A stretch of DNA of 64,000 bases from Anadara kagoshimensis (lineage: Eukaryota; Mollusca; Bivalvia; Arcoida; Arcidae), in NCBI GenBank assembly GCA_021292105.1, contig CM037867.1, positions 40,302,843 to 40,366,842 of the forward strand, given 5' to 3'. The translations under genes and the position numbers were made by a program. This document shows, piece after piece, positions 1 through 12,600 of the stretch. Within the stretch, counting starts at the first letter, position 1, and each line of letters begins with the position of its first letter. The notes beneath the pieces are model-generated. The model had not been told where the DNA came from, did no database searches, and worked only from the letters and a program-made list of their open reading frames with translations.

Positions 1-1017
1 ATTGGGTACATGTGCACTCTATTGACCCAGATAACACAGTAGCTTACACAAACACACACGCTTATATAAATAAACATATACCCGATGGTTACGCTATCAG
101 CTTTGTTCAAATACTGATAGTAAAATTTGGTCAAATTCTGACCGTCTAGTTATCTAGAGGGAACAATATTGATATTTCGCCCCAGTCATATTTCTAACAC
201 TTACTTCGGAGGTGGCCGATTCTGGAGTGGTGGAGGAAACCGGAGCACCCCGAGAAAACCACCAATCTTCTGAAAGCAAACTTACAATCTTGCTCATATG
301 AAAATTTTACCGAGCAGGGTTTGATACTAGGCGACCAGAGTCGAAGTAATCCGTGATCCGAGCGGCTTTAGGCCACTAGGTCATCGCGGCAAGAAAGTAA
401 TAATTAACGAACAAAGCCATAATCTCAACTGCAGGTTTGATTGCTTGCAGATTGTATACTATAAAGGGAATTTAGCTCAAGTTTAACTTTCACATAATAG
501 ATGGAATACTAATTTTGAAAAGTTATGCTATACAGGAGTTGTTTACCCATCAATGGTGCTAAGCATAATATAAAAAAACAAGTTATGTCCAAAGTGTCCT
601 CTAAACGAATCCCAGTTGGGAAATCCATGTTTTACCAACCATGTTCGTCGTCAAAATTCGAGAACCCTATGACACATTTTTAAAGATTGTTAAAGATCTG
701 TTTTAAAAATAGTTTTCGAGAAAAAAAATAGCGGGCAAAATATTGACCGGAAAAAATAGTATATGAGAAATAACAATGCTAACAAATACTATGTTCAATC
801 TTAATATGACTGTCCATATGCAAAAAGGGTCCTTGGGTAAAAAATTTGGATTTTAACATTTTGCTATACTTTGAAACACCAAGATTAGGCTTTATAAAAT
901 TGTAAGTTAAGTGAAATTACTACATGTAGTTGAGTAGAAATTGTGGAAAAAATAAATAAATAAAAATGTTTTCATAACAGAATATATTTTCCATTCAAAA
1001 TATGTTTTCTGTATTAG
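1..1017. other. AT-rich non-coding stretch with one SINE-like copy
   Basis: No coding exon can be supported here. Apart from the SINE-B-like segment listed separately, the sequence is unstructured and AT-rich. Confidence 0.4.
195..405 (-). mobile_element. SINE-B copy (tRNA-derived, degenerate)
   Basis: On the minus strand a tRNA-like head (a 'gacctagtggcc' A-box-like segment, then a weak B box) is followed by a body that matches the element at 14335-14655, including the phrase 'ggtggaggaaaccggag' read on the plus strand. I call this family SINE-B. It is an old copy without visible target-site duplications. Confidence 0.4.
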
Positions 1018-1019
1018 TA

Positions 1020-1206
1020 CAGTTCAACCTGCCTTCAAGGCCACCTCTATATAAAGGACACCTGCTTATCTGCTTATAAAGCCCAGTAGACTTATATTAC
1101 AATTGTTCTTTATCCATATTATTTGAACCTGTATATAAAGACAACCAGCCCATATAGGCCACTTTTACTGGTTCCCTTGGGCGGCTGTTATAGACAGGTT
1201 TGAGTG
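1020..1206. mobile_element. MITE-A copy 1
   Basis: A short non-autonomous element whose ends are related inverted repeats (cagttcaacctg at the left, caggtttgagtg at the right), flanked by TA on both sides as for Tc1/mariner/pogo elements. Similar copies lie at 37997-38174 and 53421-53600. It has no coding capacity. Confidence 0.6.
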
Positions 1207-1544
1207 TATTACTTTGTATTGGTTTTTTTTTTCGCTTAAGGAACGTCATACATGTATATCAAATATGGGGGGGGGGGTCACTTAAGCTCTAAATTTAGTA
1301 TGAAGGATCTTTTTCCTTATTCCATCACTATGTAAAGATAGCTCTGTGCTCAATCAAAAAATCGGTATGTTACTTTTGACTAAAATACTCTAAGTAATAA
1401 ATAAAATGAATTTATATATACTGTTATCAGTGTCATGTCCTGATTTTGATTTTTTTATTAAACTAATGCATTCAAAATTATGTAAATATTCGCCTATTGG
1501 TCACGACGGTGATGGCATTACTTACTTTTTTATAAAATTATTTA

Positions 1545-1596
1545 TCTATTTATTTATTTTTTTTTTTTTTTTTTTTTTATTTTTTTTTTTTTTTAA
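1545..1596. repeat. T-rich tract
   Basis: Nearly pure T run interrupted by a few A bases. It creates a low-complexity Phe-rich frame that is not a gene. Confidence 0.8.
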
Positions 1597-2087
1597 GATT
1601 AGACAATAAGTGGAGATACAAGTACATTTGTAAATTGCTAAGTGGTGAAAAAACATCTAATATCAGTGCTGATTGTGAATGCATTATTTTAATAAATTTA
1701 AAAAAAACAGCACATGACAATACTTATAACTTGAACTCTGAATCAAAGTAATTTCGTTTCCATTTAAAATGGTAACATTTTGGGCTATTGTGCACTGTTA
1801 CAATAACGCTAGCTGGACAAAAGGGCAAACTTGTACTTACGTTTTTGAGAGCATCAGCCTGTTTTGGGCTTAAATCTCCGATCGTGCCACTCATTTTTCT
1901 CTTTCGGAAATAATTACATCTATTTAATGTGTGTGTTTATACTCGACAAAATTTAAACCACGAATGTCGCCCTTATCGGAAAATTTCATACAAGACCCGC
2001 CGCCTATCTATGGGACTTTATCTGGATACAAATTTAATATCCATTATAAAATAAACCCAGGGTTGATAATTAAAAAATGGTGTTTAC

Positions 2088-2089
<2 letters not shown>

Positions 2090-2123
<34 letters not shown>
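2090..2123. repeat. (CT)n microsatellite
   Basis: Uninterrupted CT dinucleotides, directly upstream of a SINE tail. Confidence 0.95.
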
Positions 2124-2124
<1 letters not shown>

Positions 2125-2136
2125 GTTAGTGTAAAG

Positions 2137-2335
2137 CGGGTGGATGAATTGAGTTGCGTAATGGTGTGTATCGTGCCAGTCAAGAATATTTCAATTATAT
2201 CGAGACGTCATCAGCTAAAGGCGAAGGTGCAGAAATATTTTGCCTGTGCATTGCGCTGATGGCATTATATAGCAGGGTTCTACGTGCTACGTCCGCGTGC
2301 CACTTACGCAGCGAGCACTTTACCAACAGATCTTG
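2137..2335 (-). mobile_element. SINE-A copy (internally deleted)
   Basis: The conserved SINE-A tail ('gtcaagaatatttcaattat' on the plus strand, then 'cagctaaaggcgaaggtgca') is joined directly to the remains of the tRNA-like head ('gcgagcactttaccaac'). The middle of the element is missing compared with the full copy at 54903-55243. Confidence 0.6.
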
Positions 2336-2419
2336 AATCGGAAGTGTCCCGGATGTTAAATGCTGCAATGTCAGTTATGTTACCTATACCACGTGTGTTT
2401 TCAAAGCATGAATTGGTTG

Positions 2420-3870
2420 TGGCCCGGGCGATAAAAAGCTGCAATAATTCCTATTCTCTTTGTGTCAACTTACACAGCAGGTATTGGTTGTTGTCCGGGC
2501 GATATAATACTGAATATGTTGCGGCCCGGGCGAAAAATTAAAGCTGCAATAATTCCTATTCTATTTGTGTCAACTTACACAGCAGGTATTGGTTGTTATC
2601 CGGGCGATATAATACTAAAGTGATATTATTTGCATATATAGGAATATGTTGCGACCCGGGCGATATAAAGCTGCAATAATCCCTATTCTATTTGTGTCAA
2701 CTTACACAGCAGGTATTGGTTGTTGTTCGGGCGATGTAATACTGAAGTGATGTTATTTTTCTGTTCAAAGGAATATGTTGCGGTCCGGGCGATATAAAAG
2801 CTGCAGTTATTCCTATATCGTTTGTGTCAACATACACGGGAGGTATTGGTTGTTGTCTGGGCGATATAATACAGAAGTGATTTTATTTGCAATTAAAGGA
2901 ATATGTTGCGGCCCGGGCGATATAAAGCTGCAGTTATTCTGATATCATTCGTGTCAACTTACACAGCTGCCATCGTTTATGGAACAGGCAATGTAATACG
3001 GGAGTAATATGTGGGAAAATGTTGCGGCCCGGCTGGTATAAAGTAGCAGTGAATCCTATATTTCATTTGTGTCAAGTTACAAAGCAGGGATCTGTTGTTG
3101 CCCGGGCGATGTAATACGGAAGTGAAATCATTTGTGTATATAGAAATATGTTGCGGCCCGGGAGATCTAAAGCCGCAGTGATTCCTACTTGTTCCATTTG
3201 TGTCAAGTTACAGAGCAGAAATCTGTTGTTGCCCGGGCGATTTAATACGGAAGTGATATCATATGCGTATATAGGAATATGTTGCGGCACTGGAGATATA
3301 AAGCCGCAGTGATTCCTATTCTGTAAAGTTACAGAGCAGAAATCTGTTGTTGCCCGGGCGATTTAATACGGAAGTGATATCATTTGTGTATATAGAAATA
3401 TGTTGCGGCCCGGGTGGCATTAAGCCGCAGTGATTCCTACTAGTTCCATTTGTGTAAAGTTACAGAGCAGAAATCTGTTGTTGCCCGGGCGATTTAATAC
3501 GGAAGTGATATCATATGCGTATATAGGAATATGTTGCGGCACTGGAGATATAAAGCCGCAGTGATTCCTATTCCATTTGTGTCAAGTTACAGGCGGCAGA
3601 AATCTGTTGTTGCCCGGGCGATTTTATACAGAAGTGATATCATATGTGTATATAGAAATATGTTGTAGCCCGGGCGGCATTAAGCCGCAGTGATTCCTAC
3701 TATTTCCATTTGTGTCAAGTTACATTGTACAGAGCAAGAATCTGTTGATGCCCGGGCGATGTAATACTGCTATGTTTTCTGGTATGGGTTGTGGTCCAGG
3801 GAATATAAACTTGTGAATATACATGACGTAAAGGAATGTTGCAACCCCGGCGATATAATGCTGCAGTGGT
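2420..3870. repeat. About 129-bp minisatellite, roughly 11 copies
   Basis: The phrase 'atgttgcggcccgggcgat' recurs at about 2518, 2648, 2777, 2905, 3021, 3150, 3281, 3402, 3533 and 3662, a spacing mostly of 116-131 bp. Each unit carries a second CCCGGGCGAT core in its other half and a conserved 'gtgtcaagttacagagcag' segment. The GC-rich cores contrast with the AT-rich surroundings. No coding function is apparent. Confidence 0.9.
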
Positions 3871-4043
3871 CCCTTTACACACAGAAATCCTTACTACCCT
3901 TAACGGCCCTTTTTGGAAGATAAAATTAGAAGAACTAATTTATAATTACAAACATTTTTATTGATCATCTTAACAAATACAAGAATAGAATAAAACCTAA
4001 CTAAAACTAATGAACAATAACAATTGTGTAGTTATACAAAATT

Positions 4044-4047
<4 letters not shown>

Positions 4048-4074
<27 letters not shown>

Positions 4075-4315
4075 AACACACAAAAAAGAGTATAATATAA
4101 TTAATACCAAAGTTTGTGTGTAAACACAACAAAAAAAAGAGTATAATATAATTAATACCAGTATAATATAATTAATACTAAAGTGTGTGTGTGTGTGTGT
4201 GAACACAACAAAAAAAAGAGTATAATATAATTAATACCAGTATAATATAATTAATACTAAAGTGTGTGTGTGTGTGTGAACACAACAAAAAAAAGAGTAT
4301 AATATAATTAATATC
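4048..4315. repeat. Compound (GT)n and AT-rich short tandem repeat
   Basis: Three or four runs of GT alternate with 'gaacacaacaaaaaaaagag' and 'tataatataattaatacc' blocks, giving a compound higher-order repeat. Confidence 0.9.
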
Positions 4316-4734
4316 AAAATTACAAAAAAGCTGAAATGAAATTAAGTAATAAAAAACCGACTATAATTCTAACTGCTTATTTTTTTATCAGAAACTGTTT
4401 CAAACATACTGCACAGTGTATGGGCGTACAGTCCACTAAACCGGATATTGCGAACTATACAGCGAGCGAAATAATTATTGCAAGACGGGTCAGCCTCAGC
4501 CGAGCGAGTAAAATACATCTGTTGTGTTTAAATCAATGAAAGCGAGATTTCAACACTATTCGGAGGTGAGAACATACATATAATGCTATGTAAATAACAC
4601 ATCTGTTAAGACCTAACTGATTTCAATTTGATGTTGGAGACAAAAATCATTGCAGAAATCATGGAGTCATACATGATTTACACATGGGTTGTTGTCGTAT
4701 ATAAATGATTTTTCACCATTACCTAACTCAGCTC

Positions 4735-4890
4735 AACTTTTTTTAATGCCCCTCTATTACTTTGTCGCCATACATATACACCTTTGGGTTCTTCCGTATA
4801 AGCCTCCTTAATTAATGTCAAATCCCTTTATAACGCCTAAATCTGACAGACCCAATTGTGACATGAATCAGGCTTTTACTGTACTATCAC
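4735..4890. mobile_element. MITE-B copy, left end degraded
   Basis: Shares the internal 'gcccctctattactttgtcg' and 'tttataacgcctaaatctga' segments and the right end 'ttttactgta' with the complete MITE-B at 15664-15849. The left inverted repeat is not intact. Confidence 0.5.
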
Positions 4891-5099
4891 CAAAACGGTG
4901 TTTTCCAACTTAGCCAACATTTTAAAATTTCCTATTCCCCCTTAGCCAACATGGTTAAATAAACATTTAAGATTTCACCTGGAAAGTTTTTGCTATAGTC
5001 TTTTTCAGCAAAATTGTTTTGTGGTGCTGAATATTTTAATTAGAATATCATTCTACAATTACATGTAGTTTAAAATTCAATATTTTGTTATAAAGTTAA

Positions 5100-5145
5100 T
5101 GTTAATATCGCATATAAATAAATAAATAAATATATAAATAAATAT
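5100..5145. repeat. (AAAT)n-like microsatellite
   Basis: Short run of AAAT/ATAAATA units. Confidence 0.8.
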
Positions 5146-5218
5146 ATAATGTGGTGCCGAGTATTTTATCAGACTTCCATCCTTGTAAGTGGGAATGAAC
5201 CCACCAAACTTCTTTATG

Positions 5219-5690
5219 ACACTAGAAGGGGGTTTTACCGGAATAATTGGACTATTTTAGGGTAAGTTTTCCGTAATCTAAAAATTCCGGTAAGTGTCTG
5301 ATTATTCTGGTAAAAGACTGATTATTACGGTAAAAGGCTGATTATTACGATAAAACTCTAATTATTCCGACAAATGTTCAATTATTACGAGAAATTTTCT
5401 ATAAATAATAAAAAAATACCGTAATAATTGGGCATTTGCCGGAATAATTAGAGTTTTACCCGAATAATCAGACAAATTAGCAGAATAATCAGACACTTGT
5501 CGGAATTTTTAGAATCCATAAAATTTAACGTAAAAATGTTCTAATTATTCCGGATTTTGACCAATTAATCTGGATTTTGTCTGATTATTTCGGATTTGGT
5601 CTTAAAATTTCGAATTTGATCTAAATATTCCGGATTTGATCTAATATTACAGAAATTCGCATTTATTTCGGCAAAACCCCTTTCTAGTGT
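5219..5690. mobile_element. Foldback element with nested palindromes
   Basis: The ends match as inverted repeats (acactagaagggggtttt at the left against aaaacccctttctagtgt at the right). The interior repeats short blocks around 'attattccgg' and its complement 'ccggaataat', so most of the 472 bp could fold into a long hairpin. There is no coding capacity. A fragment of MITE-B's right end (about 5690-5752) follows directly. Confidence 0.6.
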
Positions 5691-5752
5691 AATGCCAAAA
5701 TCTGGCAGAAGAAGTGGTGATGAATGTATCGAGGTTTTACTGTATAAGAAAC

Positions 5753-6227
5753 TCGCCATAACTTCACAAAAATAACAAATACTGCATATCATAGTTACTA
5801 AAACGATAATTTACACCACAGCTACTAGATATAATAAATAACGTAATGTTCTTTTTTTAATAATATAAAGGATATTCTTTTGTACAATATTAATATAAGG
5901 AATGATATTTTTATAACATAAGGCAAGACTTCCATTTGTGTAATAAAGAAATAAATACTAAAAAGGAAAATTTACACCACAGCTACTAGATATCATAAAT
6001 AATGTATTCTTCTTTTTATATATTCTTTTTATAATTTAAAGAATGGTATTTTTATAAAATTAGGCAAGATTTCCATTTGTACCATCCAAACATTTTAGAT
6101 TTCGACTGAAAAAGCAGAAAAATGAGGATATAAGCTAATTTGAACATTTCTGTGAAACATTTTTTTTAAGAAAATGCATTAATACCAAACTACAACAAGC
6201 ATTCTGAGAGTATTGCAAAACAATACA
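5753..6227. other. AT-rich non-coding stretch
   Basis: Contains an imperfect direct duplication around 'tttacaccacagctactaga' (about 5811 and 5969). Nothing else is recognised. Confidence 0.4.
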
Positions 6228-7785
6228 TAGTCCCCTACCGGTCGCATATTTCACTAATCCCAAAGTTTTAGGTAAAATGTACATTATTATATGGTACAAA
6301 GATTTATAGTTATAAATTATATGTGTTGTTCAAGATGAAAGCAAAACTTGATCATAGTAAAATCGAAAACCAGCAATGGAGTTCTCAAAAAATCATTATC
6401 TGCAAGCATGTAGAAAAAAGTGCAAAAAACTGAAATTTCATTGAATTTACAAAGTTCAAAGGGCCATAACTCCCATAAAAACTAGTGGAATGAAACGAAA
6501 CATAAACTTGATCTGTAACTCATCATGGTTGACCTACATACCAAAAAACAATTCATTAACTGCAAGCGTGTAGAAAAAAAGAGCAGAAAACTAAAATTTC
6601 AGTGAATTTTCAAAGTTCAAAGGGCCATAACTCCAGTAAAAATTAGCGGATGGAAACCAAACATAAACTTCAAGGTAGAGTCACATACCAAACATTAGTT
6701 CCATTTCTGCAAGCGTGTAGAAAAAAAGTGCAGAAAACTAAAATTTCTGTGAATTTTCAAAGATCAAAGGGTCATAACTCCTGTAAAAATTAGCAGATGG
6801 AAACCAAACATAAACTTAATCTGTAACTCATCATGGTAGACTTATATACCAAAAATCAGTTCATTATCCAAAAGCATTTAGAAAAAAAGTGCGGAAACTA
6901 AAATTTCTGTGAATTTTCAAAGTTCAAAGGGCCATAACTCCAGTAAAAATTAGCAGATGGAAACGAAACGTACACTTGATCTGTAACTCATCATGGTAGA
7001 CTCATATACCAAAAATCAGTTCTTTATCTAAAAGCATTTAGAAAAAAAGTGCAGAAAACTAAAATTTCTGTGAATTTTCAAAGTTCAAAGGGCCATAACT
7101 CCTGTAAAATTAGCAGATGGAAATGAACGTAAACTTGATCTGTAACTCATCATGGTAGACTCATATACCAAAAATCAGTTCATTATCTAAAAGCATTTAG
7201 AAAAAAAGTGCGGAAAAATGAAATTTCAGTGAATTTTCAAAGTTCAAAGGCCATAACTTCAGTAAAAATTAGCAGATGGAAACGAAACGTATACTTGATC
7301 TGTAACTCATCATGGTAGACTCATATACCAAAAATCAGTTCTTTATCTAAAGCATTTAGAAAAAAAGTGCGGAAAACTGAAATTTCAGTGAAATTTCAAA
7401 GTTCAAAGGGCCATAACTCCTGTAAAAGTTAGCAGATGGAAACAGAACGTAAACTTGATCTGTAACTCATCATGGTAGACTCATATACCAAAAATCAGTT
7501 CATTATCTAAAAGCATTTAGAAAAAAAGTGCGGAAAACTGAAATTTCAGTGAATTTTCAAAGTTCAAAGGGCCATAACTCATGCAAAAATTTGCGGACCA
7601 GAATGAAACGCTAACTTGATCTGTAACTCATCATGGTAGGCTCACATACCAAAAATCAGTTCATTATCTACAAGGGTTTAGAAAAAAAGTGTGGAAAACT
7701 GAGGTGTGACAGATGGACAGACGGACGGACAGACAGACAGAGCGCAAACCTAAAGTCCCCTTCGCTTTCGCCGGTAGGGGGACTA
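6228..7785 (+). mobile_element. Pearl-type repeat-bearing element
   Basis: The element is bounded by inverted repeats (tagtcccctaccgg at the left, ccggtagggggacta at the right). Inside are about eight tandem copies of a unit of about 160 bp, marked by 'caaagggccataactcc' at about 6459, 6619, 6767, 6927, 7088, 7246, 7406 and 7567. They are followed by a GACA/GACG tetranucleotide stretch (about 7711-7741). A core-repeat array followed by tetranucleotides is the described layout of bivalve 'pearl' elements. That assignment is from family knowledge and was not searched. There is no coding capacity. Confidence 0.65.
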
Positions 7786-7812
7786 ATAATAATAATAATA
7801 ATAATAATAATA
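7784..7812. repeat. (AAT)n microsatellite
   Basis: AAT triplets adjoining the right end of the pearl-type element. Confidence 0.9.
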
Positions 7813-8289
7813 CCTGTACTGGTCACACAACAATATATATGTAATACTAATTTAACAAGAAAAAAAGCAATCTATGAAATAAAACATGTTGTATATCTTA
7901 ACATAAAAAGTTAATGACTACATCAAAAATATTTATTAATTTTTGTAGAACATAAATCATATCATTTCATCTTCATTTCATCAACGAGACTTAATTTCAT
8001 GCAGAAAAAAAATTTACTTCTTAAAATCATTTGAAACAAGAAAAAAATAAGAACAAAATACAGAAGGTTTTATATTTTTTAGTTTTTGGATTTTAATTTC
8101 AATTTTTTGAGTATATGTTCAGTTATTGCAAGAGCAGTAAAGTAAGGACTACATTAGTGGCAAGTATAACATAATTCTAGTAACACTTAAATTCTTACAA
8201 TAAATTATTGCAGGAAAATCTTTTTCTTTCATGTGGAAAACTATGGGTTTTTTTCTGTAAAAATGTTTTTATGCGGAATTGGAAAAAAT

Positions 8290-8660
8290 AAAATCTTATC
8301 TTAACAGAAAATAAATATCAACTTGCAGATGTAACAATTAATCTCATGATATTGTTCTTGTATTTATAATAAAGAAAAAAAATGAAATCATATTTTAATG
8401 GAAAAAAAATATCAAACTGCAGAGGTAACAATTAATCTCATGATATTGTTCTTATATTTATAATAAAGAAATAAAATAAAATATTATTTTAATGGAAAAA
8501 AAATATCAAATTGCAGAGGTAACAATTAATCTCATGATATTGTTCTTATATTTATAATAAAGAAAAAAAAGAAATCAAATTTTAATGGAAAAAAATATCA
8601 AATTGCAGATGTAACAATTAATCTCATGATATTGTTCTTATATTTATGATAAAGAATAAA
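8290..8660. repeat. About 94-bp tandem repeat, four copies
   Basis: 'gtaacaattaatctcatgat' occurs at 8331, 8425, 8519 and 8611, giving units of 94, 94 and 92 bp that differ by few substitutions. Confidence 0.9.
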
Positions 8661-8739
8661 AATGACAAATTTGATTCATCATTGATGCTAACCATATCAT
8701 TTACAGTTGTAACAAGAGGGAAGAAACATCAGAAAAAAT

Positions 8740-8890
8740 CCATTACCTCACTGAGTGCCCTGGCTTAGAATTGAACCCGGCCCTCGGGTGAATTAATCAA
8801 GCATTCTATCACAAGGCTAAAAGATTCGGGTCAGAAAGTCTGGCAGTAAATCACTCTATCACGGCTAACTTAGCCTCGCTACATCGTCAT
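8740..8890 (-). mobile_element. Possible tRNA-related SINE fragment
   Basis: Read on the minus strand, a B-box-like 'gggttcaattc' follows an A-box-like 'tagccttgtgatagaatgc'. This resembles the head of a tRNA-derived SINE without a recognisable body. Confidence 0.25.
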
Positions 8891-8907
8891 TTGGGACACA
8901 CACATAT

Positions 8908-8957
8908 ATTTTAACTGCAAATATGGAACACAATTTTAACTGCAAATATGGAACACA
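8908..8957. repeat. 25-bp direct duplication
   Basis: The unit beginning 'attttaactgcaaatatgg' is present twice in direct succession. Confidence 0.8.
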
Positions 8958-9283
8958 ATAGAGAACAAGAATGACGACTTTGTCATTAACTAATTAACCT
9001 ACAAATTATGAAAAATTGTTCTTATTTGCATTTGTACTTTGGCAGACAATACACCTGTATGTGAAAAACGTATTAAAAAATGTCATAAATTGATGAATCT
9101 TTATGCCGAGAAAGCCATGTAAAACAAGGTTGTAAGGATGAAAACAAATTTTAATTTTATGTTTGTGATGTCATCATTGACATCATTTGTGATCAAACAT
9201 TAAAATCTGGAGTATATGGTTTTATATGAAACAAAGAAGGATTTTACAAATTGACCGCATGTCTTTGTATTTAATTTTGATTG

Positions 9284-9451
9284 TACTGTAAACGTATTTA
9301 ATACCACGTGTATTTATTTTTGCGGAATAGGAAATTTAGACATACCGGTATCTGCGTAGTTAAATTTTTGCATTTTTACACTACTATAAAACAATAAACT
9401 TAATATAATTTTCGCTCGACCACAAAAATAAATACATGTAGTTTTACAGTA
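9284..9451. mobile_element. MITE-C copy 1
   Basis: Short element starting TACTGTAAACG and ending GTTTTACAGTA, with 'cgtgtatttattttt' just inside. Related copies sit after exon 2 of two of the EF-hand genes (42488-42620 and 58612-58815). Confidence 0.55.
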
Positions 9452-9670
9452 ATTAATATGGAAGAAATGGCAGAAACAAAACAAACAAATAATATAAAAA
9501 TAGAAAAGTTAAATGTAGTGGAATAAATTTTTAAACTTAACAAATGGATTTTAAGAGAATGATTTCAAAAACAAAATTAAAAGAATGAAAACAGCAATAC
9601 TTTGTTGAACATTATGATGAAATGTGAAATCATACGTAGAATGTATAAAATTTTATTTGCAACAACTTAA

Positions 9671-12600
9671 TTAATTTTTCCTGACCCAATTTTCCCACTG
9701 AAATTTATATTGATATGTTATCTTATGTGTTCTTGCTAAAATTTCCTGCATCTCACAATATCTTTTTACGGGTTCCTTTAATGTGGCTAATTTGGAATGT
9801 GTTGCAAATTGTACATTCTTGAAATATTTTATAATATTAGTCTCAACCATAACTTCTAGTAAGTCATACTCGCAGCCTTCACAATTTATAGTAATCAAGT
9901 CAAATTCAACACATCCAACTCCTAACCGAATAAAAAACTCAGTAGCATTAGCCACCTTTAAGGAGCAGGTCCCTTTACCTGTTCCGAAAAAGGGTGAAGT
10001 TGCATCACCGAGGTTTCCTTCCATTTTGAGCATAAATTTTTCATTTTTCTTACCAACCCCAACATTATATAGGAAAACATTGTTCTTATCCTCAAACAGC
10101 TCAGTCAGTCCCTTATAAAGGAATTTTAGGGGTTCTAAAATAACATACACAGAGGGATTGTATCGCTTTATGAATCGTTCAGCATCGTAGCCGATATTAC
10201 CACCCACCTCGATCATTTTACTATTTTCATTTAAATATGTATGATGAGTATGGCGGATAAACTGTGTATCTCCGGCCCAAAATGTGTCATGTCCAATCCA
10301 GAAGTCGTTTGGATATTTCTTGATGCATTCAGAAATTCTTGCCTGTTCTTCCTGTGTAAATTGTCCTATTTCTGTTCTGTATATAGAATCCCTACATTCC
10401 CTGCCACCAACTGGTTTAACTTTTTCTAATCCTTCAAAATAATATATAAAACACCCTATTAGAAATTTCAGTAAAATTTTATTGACTGATTTATTTATTC
10501 ATTGATTGATTGATTAAATGGGGTTTAATTCCCAGTCAAGAATATTTCAATTATATTGAGACACCATCACCTATAGGTGAAATGACAGAAATTGTTACCT
10601 TTGGCCAAGGCATCAGTTTTTAAGGTCTCTGATGAAAACCCTGTGACTTTTATCTCTTAATGCCGAGTATCGTCGATCGTCCTAAAATTGAGAGCGTCCT
10701 AAGATTCGAGGCCATTTTTGTTTTCAGTTATTATACGCGAGTATCATCTCTGCAGTGACCATTTCATGCATTAAAGACAAAATTTAGGTATTTACTGTGA
10801 AACTATCCAGAAAAATCAGTAGTCTATTTTTCAGCTCTCAAATTCTTGTTGTGTTAGCAAATTTAGTTCGTTTTCTATTAAAGTCTCGAATCATGAACGG
10901 TCGAGGATACTTGGTGAAAGAACAGTCACTACCTATTTTCAAATCTTGGTCAGACTCAGCTGGGGTTCAAACCCATAACCTCCCACATATGTAGCAAGCT
11001 CTATCAGACTGAATTACCATAGTGGCTTCAGTAAAATAATGTATAACAGGTTATTTTGGCAGTCCTGTTAGTTTATTCATTTTAAAGTGTACTGGTTAAT
11101 CAATGTTAACATATTCAAATCAATGAGAAACAAGCAAATTCAGTGAATTTGGATCCCTAGCCAGGAAGTTATTTTTTTGTGATTTGCACATATGTCCAAA
11201 GGGCAATATCTCTCAGAAAAATGAGCACAAACCAACTTGGGTTAACAATTTGCACATCTCCTTTCAAGGTAGATGCTTTGCACCAAGTTTCATGAAAAAA
11301 TGTTTCATAATTTTGAAGAATTTGCACAGACAAGAATTTTGGATGGAAGGATGGATGGATAGAAACTTGATTTAATGACATGCTTCTTTTTTCTAATGGT
11401 GGGGGGATAATCACAATTGACTGACTGCCTGTACTTATTTCTGAAAAATTCTCTTTCAAAAAATAACCTATTTTTGTAAATTTATGACAAAATACTTAAA
11501 AAGGGATTTTATTTTCACAATTTTTTTTAAAATTTTTAATATAAATTTTTAAGCCCCTGTCAAGAATATTTCACATATTTTTAGAGCTGTCACTGATGAA
11601 AATTTGAATATCAATATATCGACTAAAAATATATTGATAAATTGATATCCATGTATCTAAATATCAGAAAAGTGATTAAAAGACTTTATTTTTTGTTGAA
11701 TTCTTTATAGACAGATTATTTTCCACCAATATTTGGCATTTCTGGTTTCTAAGTATTACATGCACACTGTTTTGTATGTCAGTTGGTTTTGGGATATATT
11801 AAAATGATGAGTGAGTGAGTAATGGTGTTTAACGTCCCAGTCAAGAATATTTCACTTATATCGAGACGTCTCCAGCTATAGGCGAAGGTGCAGCAGTTTT
11901 GCCTGTGCGTTGCGCTGATGGCATTATACAGCAGGGTTCTTTAGCGTGCCAAGCCCTCCGTGACACGGGACCTCGTTTATTTTAAGTTCCCATCCAAAAG
12001 AACCGTGACTTTCATTTCGTAATGCCGAGTGCTTGGCGAAAAAACAGTCACTACCCACTTTCAAGTCTTGGGTCAGACCCGGCCGGGGATCGAACCCACG
12101 ACCTCCCACTTACGGAGCGAGCACTCTACCAACTGAGCTACCGCAGTGGTTATATTAAAATGATGGGTTGTAATTATATTACATCTACAACCAGTTTAAT
12201 CTGTGTCATTGATTACTCCAACCTTAGTCATATATTGGCTGCCAATTTTTGTTGATATCAATACTCAAGAAATGTATCATCTTGGCAGCCATTTTTGTTG
12301 ATATCAATACTCAAGAAATGTATCATCTTGGCAGCCATTTTTGTTGATATCAGTACTTAAGAAATGTATCATCTTGGTGGCCATTTTTGTTGATATCAAT
12401 ACTCAAGAAATGTATCATCTTGGTGGCCATTTTTGTTGATATCAATACTCAAGAAATGTATCATCTTGGTGGCCATTTTTGTTGATATCAATACTCAAGA
12501 AATGTATCATCTTGGCGGCCATTTTTTTTTTATATTAATACTCAAGAAATGTATGATCTTGGTGGCCATTTTTGTTGATATCAATACTCAAGAAATGTAT

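Noticed and set aside
9783-10118. 111-residue plus-strand frame
   Set aside because: Shadow of the FkbM catalytic exon on the other strand.
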